64,000 nt of DNA, taken from Megalobrama amblycephala. Its lineage: Eukaryota; Chordata; Actinopteri; Cypriniformes; Xenocyprididae. Under the pieces are notes generated by a model, which saw only the letters and a program-made list of their open reading frames with translations, ran no database searches and had not been told where the DNA came from. The DNA lies in the NCBI RefSeq assembly GCF_018812025.1, contig NC_063045.1, forward strand, positions 55,328,457 to 55,392,456. Reading direction: 5' to 3'. The stretch's first letter is position 1. Every line of letters begins with the position of its first letter. Both the position numbers and the translations under genes were made by a program. Positions 11,001-25,000 of this stretch are shown here, one piece after another.

Positions 11001-11308
11001 TTCTCCCGCATCTGAAGAAAGAGTTTGGCGAGGATGTGACTTCGAAGACTGTGGTTCTTTTCACTGGCAAAGAGAAGCTGAAGAACAGGACTTTAAATGA
11101 TTACATCAATGGCAGCGACAAAGAACTTCAGGAACTCATCAAAATCTGTGATTCAAGATGTCAGGCATTCAACAACAATGACAAAAACCATCATCAGGTG
11201 AAAAAACTGTTGGAGATCATTTTTGACATGCAGAGAAATAGGGGCATGCCAATTCATTACAATCATAGAAAGAAGCATAAGGAGAACAAAGAGTGCAGTA
11301 TCTTGTAA
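6893..11308 (+). CDS. GIMAP8-like protein with three AIG1 domains
   Basis: Six exons join in phase: 6893-6902, 7202-7799, 7900-7976, 9815-10397, 10482-10528 and 10677-11308, giving 648 residues plus a stop. Each junction has GT/AG, and the two short exons act as inter-domain linkers (about residues 203-229 and 424-439). AIG1 domain 1 has the P-loop GKNSNDKS (24-31) and domain 2 has GKDSNNKR (247-254). Both lack the second P-loop glycine and read INTPDLF instead of DTPG. Domain 3 has a canonical GQTGSGKS (453-460), VIDTPDFF and the LGRFTDGE box. Mammalian GIMAP8 also has three AIG1 domains, hence the name. The C terminus is lysine-rich and ends CSIL, a CaaX box with Leu (geranylgeranyl type). 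The first two domains are probably regulatory or dimerising pseudo-GTPases (inference). Two separate genes would be the alternative, but phase continuity argues against it. Confidence 0.8.
8049..8087. repeat. Poly-T tract
   Basis: An uninterrupted T run of about 39 bases within the GIMAP8-like intron. It could be the reverse-strand poly-A tail of a retroposed sequence, but I see no recognisable body. Confidence 0.8.
8635..9790 (+). repeat. Interspersed repeat, copy 1 (inverted copy at 60045-61215)
   Basis: About 1.15 kb of non-coding repeat. Its phrases recur as reverse complement near 60.05-61.2 kb: for example GTTGAGCCAAAAACC...GGACTAGTT, GAGCTCTTACAT and TGGCTCCACTT here correspond to complements there. 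The family is not identified. No ORF in it resembles a transposase or reverse transcriptase. Confidence 0.65.
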
Positions 11309-12295
11309 GAAATTGAACTGTGTATGATATGTGCACAGCTAAACTGTCCCAAGAAGTAGGCAGAACCTCACAAAAAAAATCTCACATTGGGTCACCCTCT
11401 AAACATGATTCTTTTTTTCTATGAATGTTAATATTTTATTTGGGTTAGTCTCCATGTGTTCAAATTGTGCATGCTGTAATATTAAGGTTTGTTAGTATTT
11501 ATGCTTCCAATTCATGTTTGCTGAATTCAGATTGCTAAATACAATAATATAGCTGTTTTTCCACTAATTTCTAACCACTAATTCTTTGGATGACATGTAA
11601 TGGTGATTTTATTTGAAATAAGTGAAATATCGAAATAAATAAAAGCATTAAACCCTGCATGTGAGTCTAGTTTCATCATGTATTTAAAAAAATAAAAAAA
11701 ACACCACATACCTATGCAATGGCAAGATGTCTTCAAACTGAAAATATCCAAGCTAGGCCCTGCAACCAGGTTACTACCAATAAACTGCCAAATAAATAAA
11801 TAAAAACCACACAACTCCTGGCCATGACTACGCTAGTTTCATGGACCAGTGTTTTTTTCCCACCCACATCAGTTTCTCAAAAGCATCATAAGCATTAACC
11901 ATTGGTCTCCAGACTAGTACGATCTAGAATTCAGATGCTTTTGGGAAACCAAAACCAGATCAGAACTGGTTCAATAAAATCCATGAAAATAACACTCAAA
12001 AACAATTTCTTGAGTTACATTCAAATTGGCTAACTTTTTGTCTTACAAATGGAAATGTTTCTCTAGAATAGCTATCCTTAAGAGCACTCTCTTAAATGTT
12101 ATTTCAATGGCATTTACTCAAGAGAAAAGTGCAAAATCCCTTTAGTAATTAATTAACACTATGAAAAGGGCTAGTTTTTTTTATGAAGCTTGTGCAGACA
12201 TGTTACTCTGGCTCCCTCTAGTGGCCAAATTTCCAAATAGTTCCAAACGGCAAAATTCAACTCACTACATCTCACTTTATATTAAACATCATTTT

Positions 12296-12340
<45 letters not shown>

Positions 12341-12420
12341 GAAACATCTGAAATGTCTAAACATATGTCTTTTAGATATATATTGGAAAAACACAAGCAC
12401 AAATCATCATTACAAAAAGT
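11309..12420. other. GIMAP8-like 3' UTR and GIMAP-pcna intergenic region
   Basis: AT-rich. AATAAA at 11634-11639 could end the GIMAP8-like transcript. A (TA)n microsatellite lies at 12299-12337. GGCTCCCTCTAGTGGCC near 12209-12225 is a CTCF-like or SINE-tail-like phrase. No gene is seen. Confidence 0.55.
12299..12337. repeat. (TA)n microsatellite
   Basis: About 19 uninterrupted TA units, close to the 3' end of pcna. Confidence 0.85.
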
Positions 12421-12426
12421 TTTATT
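12421..12426 (-). promoter_or_regulatory. pcna: pcna polyadenylation signal
   Basis: TTTATT on the plus strand is AATAAA on the minus strand, about 400 bases after the pcna stop codon. It is a plausible 3' end signal. Confidence 0.55.
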
Positions 12427-12821
12427 AATGGTTGACTGGAAGAACAGTGTCCAATTAGCATATTTACAGACAATTATCTATACATTAGAATGAGCAGTTG
12501 GACAAAAACCTGAAATGGATTCAAGAGGGACAAAGATTGAGAAAATGAGACTGAACCAAAGGTGAGTCTGTACATGCTGCCATAAGCACTCTAGATTCAG
12601 CCCCCAGTGCCTGGTAAAGCTAAGAACCAAACTACCATCATTTAAGTGCACCCATATATCTGCCAGTCCTATGAAATGGCTTAGGTCACAGAATTGTGAA
12701 TCCATTGAACTGGAAACCACATCAGACACTGAATAGCAAAATGCATTTTCCCAAAACATCTATCCAAACAATTTCTGATATGCAGAATGAAATCTCACAG
12801 ATGACAGACTTCTACTTGGAT

Positions 12822-14830
<2,009 letters not shown>

Positions 14831-14871
14831 GACTCCTCCTGAAACACGGAGCCTCCTGGAACTGCAGCCAT

Positions 14872-14890
14872 TGGCCACAAGAGGGCGCCA
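14872..14890. promoter_or_regulatory. CTCF-like motif 1
   Basis: TGGCCACAAGAGGGCGCCA matches the vertebrate CTCF core (pattern TGGCCACNAGRKGGCGCYR) at nearly every position. An identical copy lies at 16058-16076. Confidence 0.5.
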
Positions 14891-14929
14891 TTCATACGCA
14901 TTTGATGTGTTGCGTGAGCTCGTCCTTTG

Positions 14930-15134
14930 TCAAACCAGTAAGTCTTTTGGAACTGATAACGGATTACTTTTAGTTTGTCAGCTATTTAGCAACAAAGGTT
15001 TACTAATGACTTACGCTGAATTTCTTTCAGAATACAATGTACCAGTTACTCCCAAAGAATTTGCCATAGATATGGTAGTGATACCAACAGGAATCTGTAT
15101 CTTTTTAGGAATTCATAGATGCAAACATTCATAG
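14930..15134 (+). mobile_element. L1-like LINE ORF2 fragment
   Basis: The plus frame reads TYAEFLSEYNVPVTPKEFAI followed by an IPTGI-type phrase. This resembles the stretch of fish L1-type ORF2 proteins just before the reverse-transcriptase core. Only about 65 codons survive, ending in TGA at 15132-15134. It is a 5'- and 3'-truncated relic. Confidence 0.55.
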
Positions 15135-15514
15135 ATGAGGGGGCCGGGGGGGGCATAATATCTATAATTGGTAATATTTTATGTATTTGAGGTCTGAGAT
15201 GTGGCAAATTCTATCTAAATGTAAATTCACTAACTTCTTTTTTTTTTTTTTTTTTTTTTGAAAGAATTTATAATGTACTAACACTATTTCATCCTCTGTA
15301 AATAAGAAAGCAAGAAGAACAACCTCAATTTGTAATGACTTTAATTTGTATACTCTACTTGAAATGTAAATTAATATCTTACCCTCTTTTTTCTTTTCTT
15401 TTTTTCTGCTAATTTTACTTCTTTATCTTTTTCTGTTTGCAATTATTGTTATATTTTTTATTTGTTTTGTATGTTTAGATGACATTGTACATAATGTTGG
15501 TACATGTTGTATAC

Positions 15515-15763
15515 TACAAAATGAAAATTCTGTCATTATTTTTACTCACTCTCATATTGTTCCAAACCTGTATGAGTTTCTTTCTTCTGCTGAACAAAAT
15601 AAAATAAGATATTTTGAAGAATGTGGGTATAACCAAACAGTTGGTGGCTTTTTCAAAATATCTTATATTATTTTGTGAGAAAGAAATTCATACCAGTTTG
15701 GAACAATATGAGAGTGAGTAAATGATGACAGAATTTTCATTTTTGGGTGAACTATCCCTTTAA
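15515..15763. mobile_element. Palindromic TTAA-type MITE
   Basis: The right end is GGGTGAACTATCCCTTTAA, closing on TTAA (15760-15763). The left arm (AATGAAAATTCTGTCATTAT, then TTTACTCACTCTCATATTG) is the inverted complement of the right arm. It is one of many copies in this window. TTAA ends suggest a piggyBac-like (Looper-type) origin; the family is inferred from the ends only. Confidence 0.75.
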
Positions 15764-16412
15764 TGTTAATAATATATTTATTATTGTTATCTTCAGTTCT
15801 TACAGGTCCATCTAAACTGTTCATTTTATGTAATTATTTAAGTATTTATATTAACATTGTCCATTCTATACATTTACATTTATTTTTTATATTAAATGAT
15901 ACTGTTTATCATAAGTTAATGTAACCGAGGGGCCCCCAAATGAAATTCTGCTTAGAGCCCCATCAAAGATAGGGCCAGCCCTGATTATATGTAAATATAC
16001 ACGCATATATAATAAATGATTGAATCTTGAAAACTCTTAATTGTAAATTGCAGCCATTGGCCACAAGAGGGCGCCAATTCTAATGCCAATTATTAATTTG
16101 AGCCACAATGTTTGGTTCCAAGAAAAGAAAAAAAAAAGTATGTTGAATTTTTTTTTAATCAAGTACATTTCTTTATTAATATGAAGTAATAAAAGTGCAT
16201 GTAATTATTATCCAAAAATAGATTTAGATGAACTATATTATGTCTCTGCTGCCACTGTGGGACAGTTTCCTGCTGGAATCAATCTTATAGCATGACCTCA
16301 ACGTGTTTATAAGCATTCCTCCATAGCATGTTCTAACATATACAGAGTAGGGGATTTTAGAACTGTGTGCATGATTACGTTCATGGAATGGGATCAAATG
16401 GTGACTCATGCA
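15764..16412. other. Intergenic, AT-rich, with CTCF-like motif 2
   Basis: No gene is seen. It contains TGGCCACAAGAGGGCGCCA at 16058-16076, within a longer stretch that matches 14863-14890. Confidence 0.55.
16058..16076. promoter_or_regulatory. CTCF-like motif 2
   Basis: Identical 19-base motif to 14872-14890, in the same orientation, 1.19 kb away. The identity extends leftwards through TGCAGCCAT. Confidence 0.5.
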
Positions 16413-17603
16413 AAGGCCGTAACTACGTCTTAAACATTGGGGGTGGGAGGCTTTTTTATATAAAGTTTAAAGAAACAGAACAGTGAAGGAAATTCTAGTT
16501 ATTGTTTCTAACAATTGTAGAAAAAAAAAATAAATGTGAAAAATCAGTTTAAATAGTACATTGAGAACTTTATTGTTTATTGTGATAGTTTCATTCTAAC
16601 ATCTACTATATCTACAATACAAGACATTGTTAGTCATGAGGTTCATCACGTTAGTAAATAAATACATAGATCTGTAATTAGAATTTGTTTTTCCCTAATG
16701 GCCTGGTGGTAGAACTTTTGTTAACTGTGTCAGAGGTTCCAGGTTCTAATCTGTCCTTGTATAGTTCCCCCCCCATTAAAATCAAAGATGTTCATCAATG
16801 ATTGTATATCAAGAGCTGGGACACATTTGTGTGCATTTTGTTTTGTGATTTCACTGGAAAGAACAGAGTCTATACAGCGGCATTAAGTGATAGACTGACG
16901 TGCTCGTCTGTGTGAAGACTACGCACAAGCCAAAAGAGAACATTCCGCCACTGATAACATTGCCCCTTAACACTTAGCGTTGTTTTGAACACTCAGCGTT
17001 ATTTCTTGTCTCATCACACTCAGTTAGGAATTACATGTATCACGTAGCCTAAATGCATATTTTCAATTCAAAACGGCCATTTTTGAGAAAAAAAATAGAG
17101 TAGTTTGCGTTGCTGGATGTTACTATTGATTTTTTTTTACATTTATCGCAAAACAGCTGACGTATTAAAACAAGCTCTGCTTCTGTGAACAGTAAAGTAA
17201 ACCCGCCTATTTAGTTTTATTGGCATTTTGACTATGGCTGCCTTCGGAGGACACATTCCAAGGTAGGAAGGCATCAGTTTCAATCCAAAGTTAGCATGTA
17301 AATGTACGTTTTGACCATCTTTTTCCACTTTTGATGTAATTTCTAGTGAGAAATTACTATTGTAGTAAATATTCGCTTAGTTATCACCAAAGCTCGCGCA
17401 ATGCCTGCAAAGTCATTGACTGATAGGACAGCGAGCAATAAGTCAGCTGCCTACCAGAATAAAAATGTAACTTTTAAACCTTTTTGTCATCCTAACAACA
17501 TACAGATAGATGCTATATAAAGTGCAGCAGAGCAGGGCAAGAGGGGGGCGATTTTGCCATTTCTAATTTGTCCCCCTCAATGCCTATGGTGGTTACGGCC
17601 CTC
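16413..17603. mobile_element. hAT-like non-autonomous DNA transposon with target duplications
   Basis: The ends are inverted (left AAGGCCGTAACTACG, right complement GAGGGCCGTAACCACC). The element is flanked on both sides by ACTCATGCA (16404-16412 and 17604-17612). An 8-9 base duplication with A/G-GGCC ends fits the hAT superfamily. No transposase ORF is visible in about 1.19 kb. Confidence 0.75.
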
Positions 17604-19043
17604 ACTCATGCACTGAAACTCACATGAGGCTGTATGCAGTGAATCGCAGCAGAGAGCAGTTCGCTCAGAATCCTCAACCGCAGGGCTTACCAGCTGGTTC
17701 CTAGTGTGGGTTTCTCATCTTCCCACTTTAGCCCCAAAACTCTTAAACCCACCCAGCTGAAGTGGGGTGGAATTTCCCAATGCAAGTAAACAACTGTAAA
17801 AGAGTTTCCGATTTTAAAAGCCCCTATCGTGACTGCCAAGTTTCCTGTGAAGATCGAGATACCACCACTGCAGTTGACCTAAAACCAATTTCTGAGTCAC
17901 TCTGAGCCCTCAAGGCTTTGACTTTGTGTTTCCCAAGAGACACTCCACAACTATCTATGTTTATTCTATGTTTATTCAAACATCCGTTTGGTTATTCTTC
18001 TCTGCATTAAATTATAGCTTTAGCTCCATCTTTTTTTTTTCTTCTGAGAACTTGGAAGAGGGGAAGGATATATGGAATTAAACTTCAACAATACTGAACG
18101 AACAGGAAGGAAGCGGAGACCGAGCAGTCCTGGGGAACATGGGGAGAGAGTTCAAATCCAGCTCTTTCTTTTCGGCTTGCAGTCCCTTGAGATTCACTAA
18201 CACAAGCCACTGCTGCAGGCATGTGCAGACCACAATGACGCTTACAACATGATACGACGGTCTTCCTCAAATGCTAACTTGGAAAAATGTGATATTTTAG
18301 ACTGAAATAATATTGAATGACAATTTTGTTATTGTTTCTCTTACCATAGTGCATTGAGATATTTATTATTAATCAGGGGAGAAAAATAAATATTGTTTTA
18401 TGGACGACAGAAGCGTGTGACGCAAGAAAAACACAACAGCATTTACAAAGCACAGAGAATGTAGTTATTCAGGTTGAAATAAAATAAAATAATATTTTAA
18501 AACGTAATTGGCTGGAAGTTGTGAGACCAAACTTTGAGAAATATAATGATGCATCAGAAAATTAGCTGTACTGTTTTGAATACGCTTATACCCTTTATGG
18601 ACGTTTTGAAAAGAAAGAGTGGGAAAAAAGTAGGGCACATCTGGTTTTACTCACAAATTGTTTTGTGCTGACATATGCACAGTCACATGGAGGGGATTAA
18701 AAGGGTTTGGATAAATACCAGGTTACTGCATGTGTGCAATAAAGTTTCTTATACTAGATTTCAGGACCAATCTAGAAGAGGCTTTCTCTTAAAATAAACA
18801 GTCCATGGGCTCTAGACTCTTGGTTTCCTGGCTGTAGGTCTGACGTCATGTTGAAGGAAAGCAGAGGGGACGTGCGACTCCAGCCAACTTTCGGCAGGAT
18901 CAAGCCTGAGACGAGAGCCGCCCCCTCAGCTCCCCCTATCCTTTCTCACAGTCGACAGGAAAGACAGGGCCAGAACTCTGAGAGAGCAGGCAGGGAAGAG
19001 ACAAAGAGAAGAACAGCACTGAAGATCACAGAGAACAGACTAG
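17604..19043 (+). other. Upstream region and 5' UTR of the TRIM gene
   Basis: There is no gene apart from an upstream ORF (ATG at 18848, 83 codons) that overlaps the TRIM start out of frame. GC content rises sharply after 18850. ORFs on the other strand look like chance. Confidence 0.5.
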
Positions 19044-22000
19044 ATGTCCAACAAACTTCCCACACAGGACAAAATGGACAAGCAAAAGCTGAGGGCTGAA
19101 ATCAGTCCTCGAGTGTCCAAGAGCTCTGCGCAGCGCCTTAGCAGGGACCTCACCTGCTCCATCTGCCTGGACTTGTTCAAGCACCCGGTTTCCTTGCCCT
19201 GCGACCACACTTTCTGCGAGGCCTGTATTACGAGTTACTGGAGCGGCCCTCGCGGCAAAGGCCAAGGTGGATCTGGTTCCTGTCCTCAATGCCGGACAGT
19301 CTTCCCTGGCCAGAGCTACCGACCCAACCGCATTGTGGCCAACATCGTGGAGAGCTACTGCCAGGGGATCGAGGAAAGTGGGGATCGGCTGTCCGGGTTG
19401 TCAGCAGACACGATTCCTCCGACCCCAGTTTGCAGCCGACACAGAGAAGAGTTGAAACTGTATTGTGAGGAAGACCAGGAGCTGGTGTGTCTGGTGTGCG
19501 GGATCTCTCAGGAACACCGGGCTCATACGCTGGTGTGCGTGCAAGATGCACAGCAGAGATATCGGGTAGGAGTCAAAGACTGTTTTTCTCTTATTTTAGA
19601 ACTTATTCAGCTCAGCAGAAGGCTCATTGTTTTTGTGTTGAATAGGCTTCTCTAACCACTTCTGCAAGTGCCCTTCAAAAAGAGCTCAACACTGCTCTAG
19701 AGTGTGAGAGAGAGACTGAAGAGGAGGTGAAGAAACTGAAAGTAAGAAGAAACTCCTGCCACACAATCTCATGCGCAATCACCTTGGAAAGCATTGGAAA
19801 TGATCCCTGATCCTTATCTGATACAGTGTTAGTTTAGTGTCATTGAGATACTTGTGTAGTTTTTTTATTAACTTGTTTAGTTTTTTTTTCTTTCTTTCTT
19901 TTTTTGTTTGTTTTGTTTTTCTTAGTACATCAAGTTTAATGAAAATAAGAATGTTTTTTTTTTCATTCAGTTAACACATATAATTTCAAGTAATGAAAAT
20001 GTTTTTGTTATTTTGTGCACAGAAAAACCCCCCAGTGTTAACTTAGCACTGCCACTGCCAGTGTTTATATAATCCACATGATCTAAATTCTTGACCATTT
20101 CCAGCAAGTATTAAACATGAATAACTTTCTTAAAACGATAGTTCATGCAAAAATGAAAAGTCTGCCATCATTTACTCACCTTTGTCATTCCAAACTAAAA
20201 AAAGAAGATATTTTGAAGATATTTTAACTGTTTTTGTCCATGCAGTGACATAAAAACAACATTGTTCCCCATTGACTTTCATTCTATGGACCAAAAAAAA
20301 TTATATATATATATATTTTTTTTTACAGAATATCTCCTTAATGTTCTGCATAAAAAAGAAATATATGCACGTTCTTGAAAATAAGGGCTCTTTATTAGCA
20401 TGATGGTTCCATAAAGAACCTTTAATATCCATTGCACAAAATGTTATTTAAGGCGTTGAAAATTACCCCATGATTTACTCACCCTCAAGCCATCCTAGGT
20501 ATATATGATTTTCTTCTTTCAGACGAACACAATCGGAGATATCCTGGCTCTTCCGAGCTTTATAATGGTAGTGAATGGGGGGCTCGATTTTGAAGTGAAA
20601 AAAAGTGCTTCCATCCATCGTAAAAGTACTCCACACGGCTCCGGGGGCTTAATAAATGCCTTCTGAAGCGAAGCGATGGATTTTTCTGAGAAAAATATCC
20701 ATATTTAAAACTTTATAATCGAACATAACTAGCTTTCGGCAGACGACCGTCAAGTCGACTTGCACAACATAAGAAACCCGTGACGCGATGTATGACGTAG
20801 GATGTAGGCGTATCGTAAGCTTAGACGCTTCTCGCGCTGTAAACAAATCGGGCTGTGCAACAAATTCAAGCTCCTTTTCTCTTATATTGAAATCCTCTGA
20901 CATTTATCTTTAAAATTGATTGTTTTAGACTTGTGACCGGTGTTTTGTTTTGCTCTATCCTCTGCATCATGCATCGTGTCAGGGGTTACTGTTCCAACGC
21001 AAATAAATGCGTACGGCTGTCTGCCTGAAGTTAGTTATTATAGTTAATGAAGTTTTAAATATGGATATTTCTTACAAAAATGCATCACTTCACTTCAGAA
21101 GGCCTTTATGGATCTGTGTGGAGTACTTTTATGATGGATGGATGGATGCACTTTTTTGGTTCAAAATCGAGCCCCCCATTCACTACCATTATAAAGCTTT
21201 GAGGAGCCAGGATATTTTTAAATATATATCTCTGATTGTGATTGTCTGAAAGAAGATAGTCTAGGATGGCTTGAGGGTGAGTAAATCATGAAAGGTTTTT
21301 TGAGGAACCAAATCTGGTTCTTCTATGGCATCACTCTGAAAACCCCTTTTTGGAACCTTTATTTTTAAGAGTACAGTTTTGGAACGTAGTGAGGGTGAAC
21401 CAAATAGTTGACAGTAGCCATTGACTTCCATAGTATGTCAACTGTTTGGTTACCCACATTCTTCAAAATATCTTCTTCTGTGTTCCGTAATTTATACAGG
21501 TTTGGAACAAATTGATGGTGAGTACATTTTTGGGTGAACTATCCCTTTAAGATCTACCAAAAACTTTGGAAGAAAACAATTATGTTTCCATTGTACTATA
21601 AAAATGCTCGATCCAGTCATTTTCAATACATTCAATACAATTTTCAATACATTTTCTTAAATATTCTGTTTCACACAAGCTAAATGGGTTGCAAATACAC
21701 TGTAAAAAATGACCGTGATTTTAACAGTAAAAGACTGTAAAAATGCTGCGGTGAAAAACTGTTAATTGGTTTACAGAAAGTTTCCGTACTATATACGGTG
21801 AATAACTGTAATAGATCTAATGGTACGTTTAATGTAATTTTACGGTAAAATACCGTTAAATTCACAGTTTTTGGAAGTGAAAAATAACAATTCATTGTAA
21901 AATTTAAAAAAATTTGAAAAACCGTATATTGACATTCCCACAATTCCCTGCGTGACACTTCACATTTGATATATTTTCGTTGAAATAACTCTGTTTCTTC

Positions 22001-25000
22001 TTAGTTTTTCTCATTTTTTTCTAATCAGTTATGTACATTAGGGTTTTATGTTACATCTAATGTTGTTAAATTAATGTTTATTGCATTTTTTAAATTTCAT
22101 GCATGTTACCATGATGGTGTTTAGTGTGTGTGTGAATGACACTGTGTGCTCCTTCTATATATTAGTATTGTGCTTCTCAGCTTGTGGAAAAGCTGCTTGT
22201 GATGAACTTTGATTCATCATGTGACTCTCATCACCACTGTGTTTGGTGACTGTCAGTGTATTATAAAGGTACAAAACAGATATTAGTACTTCATTAGGTT
22301 AGTAAATTAACATTATATCAGTTAATGAAATACGTTATTTTACCGTAAATTTAACAGATTTAAAATGTAAAATTCACATGTAACTCCGTAAGTATGTTTA
22401 CGGTTTGATGTCATTTTTACAGTATTGTTCTGGTAACCACAGCTGCCGGTATTTTTCCGTAGAAACAACGGGATTTTTTTTTACAGTGTACCAAATACAT
22501 GTGTTGACTCCCACCTCTGAGGGAAAACATTACCTCAAATTGTACTGCTTCTGTACCCAGGACCACACTGCAGATCTGAAGCAGAGAATCGAGGCACAGT
22601 TCAGTGAGCTCCATCAGTTCCTGTACCAGGAAGAGAAACTCCTGCAGGTCAAGCTGAAGACGGAGGAACGGCGGGAGCTGATAAGGCTGGACGAGCACAA
22701 GGCCCTGCTCAGTGTGGAGATATCACGTCTGCGCAGAGCTATGAATGATATCGAGGAAAAACTCAGTGAACAGGATCCTTACAAGCTACTCAGGGTGAGT
22801 ACATAGCCACAAGCTCACAACCACACAGATATCTGCAGCACAAAGGTCATTTTCAATGCAGGTGGTGATAGGAAAATAACTGAAGCATCAGGTTATTGCT
22901 AATGGACGTGCAGACAGGGAAGCTGCCTCCGCCTCCAGATACAGTTAAATACTGCAGTGGAGTAGGAACACAGACTTGCAATCAACAACACAGAGTCTTG
23001 CTGTCAGTGATTCACAGCAGTGACCCTCTAAAGACAAGACAGATTGTTATTTACATTATTAAAATAAATAGATTGTTGCAATGCAATGAAGTGTTGCATA
23101 TAATAAAATACAATATACATAAAAATATGATAAACAATAAAAATAATGACAATGATATTTGTAATTAATGGTATTTGTAATTGATATTTGATATTAAAAA
23201 CTATACATTTAAAAGTATAACTTAAAATGTATATAACTTTACATTTTCAATGATATATATATAATTTTCAAATTTTAAATGTATAGTTTTTATATAAAAA
23301 GTTTTTATATTTTTATATTTGTATTTTACATAAACATAAATATGATACTTTTTTGTGGGTTTTTTTTTGTTTTGTTTAAACAAATATTATATTATATTAC
23401 TAGATTATTAATGTAATATTATTGCTTATAATATATGTTGCAATATTAGGCATAATCAAAGAAAATTTCTCAACCAGGGGCGCATCTGGAACTCACAAAC
23501 AAAATTATGGGTGCTCCAGAAGGGGAACAAAATATCCTGTTGTAAAGCAAGAAAATCCACATCCAATGCGAGTGCCTGGATGTGAACAGGATTCATCTAC
23601 CATTTTTATAATATTAGGAGTTTTATTTTTTCTCTGTATAAATATGTATAATACTAAATATTAGTAAATTATCTGAAATATATTATTGAATAATAAACGT
23701 AAAAGCTATACATTTAAAATGTAAAAAATAAATATAAAATATTATTTATAATATATCTTATTATATATTTATATGTAATAATTTCAATAGTTAACTGTTA
23801 ACAAAAATTCTGTGGGATGACATTTGGGTCGTGTCAACACAGGATGCAATATAATGATCTCACCCTTGCAATAGGAAGATAATGCCATTAGTGCAGCATA
23901 AGGGGATTTTCCAGAGTCGCGGATAAAGAAATGAGGTGTAGCTTAGTTTCAAACACTGATCTCATGTGGAAAACTTCTGCCCCTGCCTCTCGAACTGAGC
24001 CAATTTCATCAATCTCCTTTTTCCTGTCTTTTTTGCAGAGTATAAAGGGCCTGCTTCAAAAGTGAGTGGCCTCTATGGATCTGTTACATTTAATGTGTTC
24101 ACTAATGTTTTCATGAGGAAGTGCTTGAATTGTTTTTGTGTCTGGGCTTTTGTTGTTTCAAGCAGGCAGCCACCGAAGTTCGAGAGGCAGGCACTGACCC
24201 CGCCCAGCCTGTGTGAAGGCCGCTTCGCTGGGCCCCTGCAGTACAGAGTGTGGAAGTCACTGAAGGGAAGCATCTATCCAGGTTTGAGAATGATCCTGAA
24301 TTAAAGATGAAATATGCATTGTCACATAGTTACGTGTAGAGTCAGTAAATTCAGTTAAAGGATTAGTTCACTTTCAAATTAAAATGTCCTGATAATTTAC
24401 TCACTTCATCCAAGATGTTCATGTCTTTCTTTCTTCATTCGAAAAGAAATGAAGGTTTTTGATGAAAACATTCCAGGATTTTTCTCCATATAGTGGACTT
24501 CAATGGAGCCCAAACGGTTGAAGGTCAAAATAAGGGTCTTATCTAGAGAAACCATCGCTCATATTCTTAAAAAAAAAAAAAAAAATTATGTAAGTTTTTC
24601 AAAATAAATGCTCATCTTGAACTAGCTCTCTTCTTCTTTATTAGAATTCCGGCAGTGTAGACACTGCTAAGTGTATTACTGCCCTCCTCAGGTCAAAATT
24701 TGAACTAAATTGTCATATACAATATGCTAGTGCAAGTATATAACAATTAGTTCAAACTTTAACCTTTGGAGGGCAGTAATACACTTAGCAGTGTCTACAC
24801 TGCCGGAATTCTAATAAAGAAGAAGAGAGCTAGTTCAAGATGAGCATTTATTTTGAAAAACTTACATAATTTTTTTTTTTTTTTTTCTTTTTTTTTTAAG
24901 GAAATGAGCGATGGTTTCTCTAGATAAGACCCTTATTCCTTGTCTTGGATCGTGTAGAATGTTTTGAAGCTGCAATTAAACTGTAATTTTGACCTTCAAC

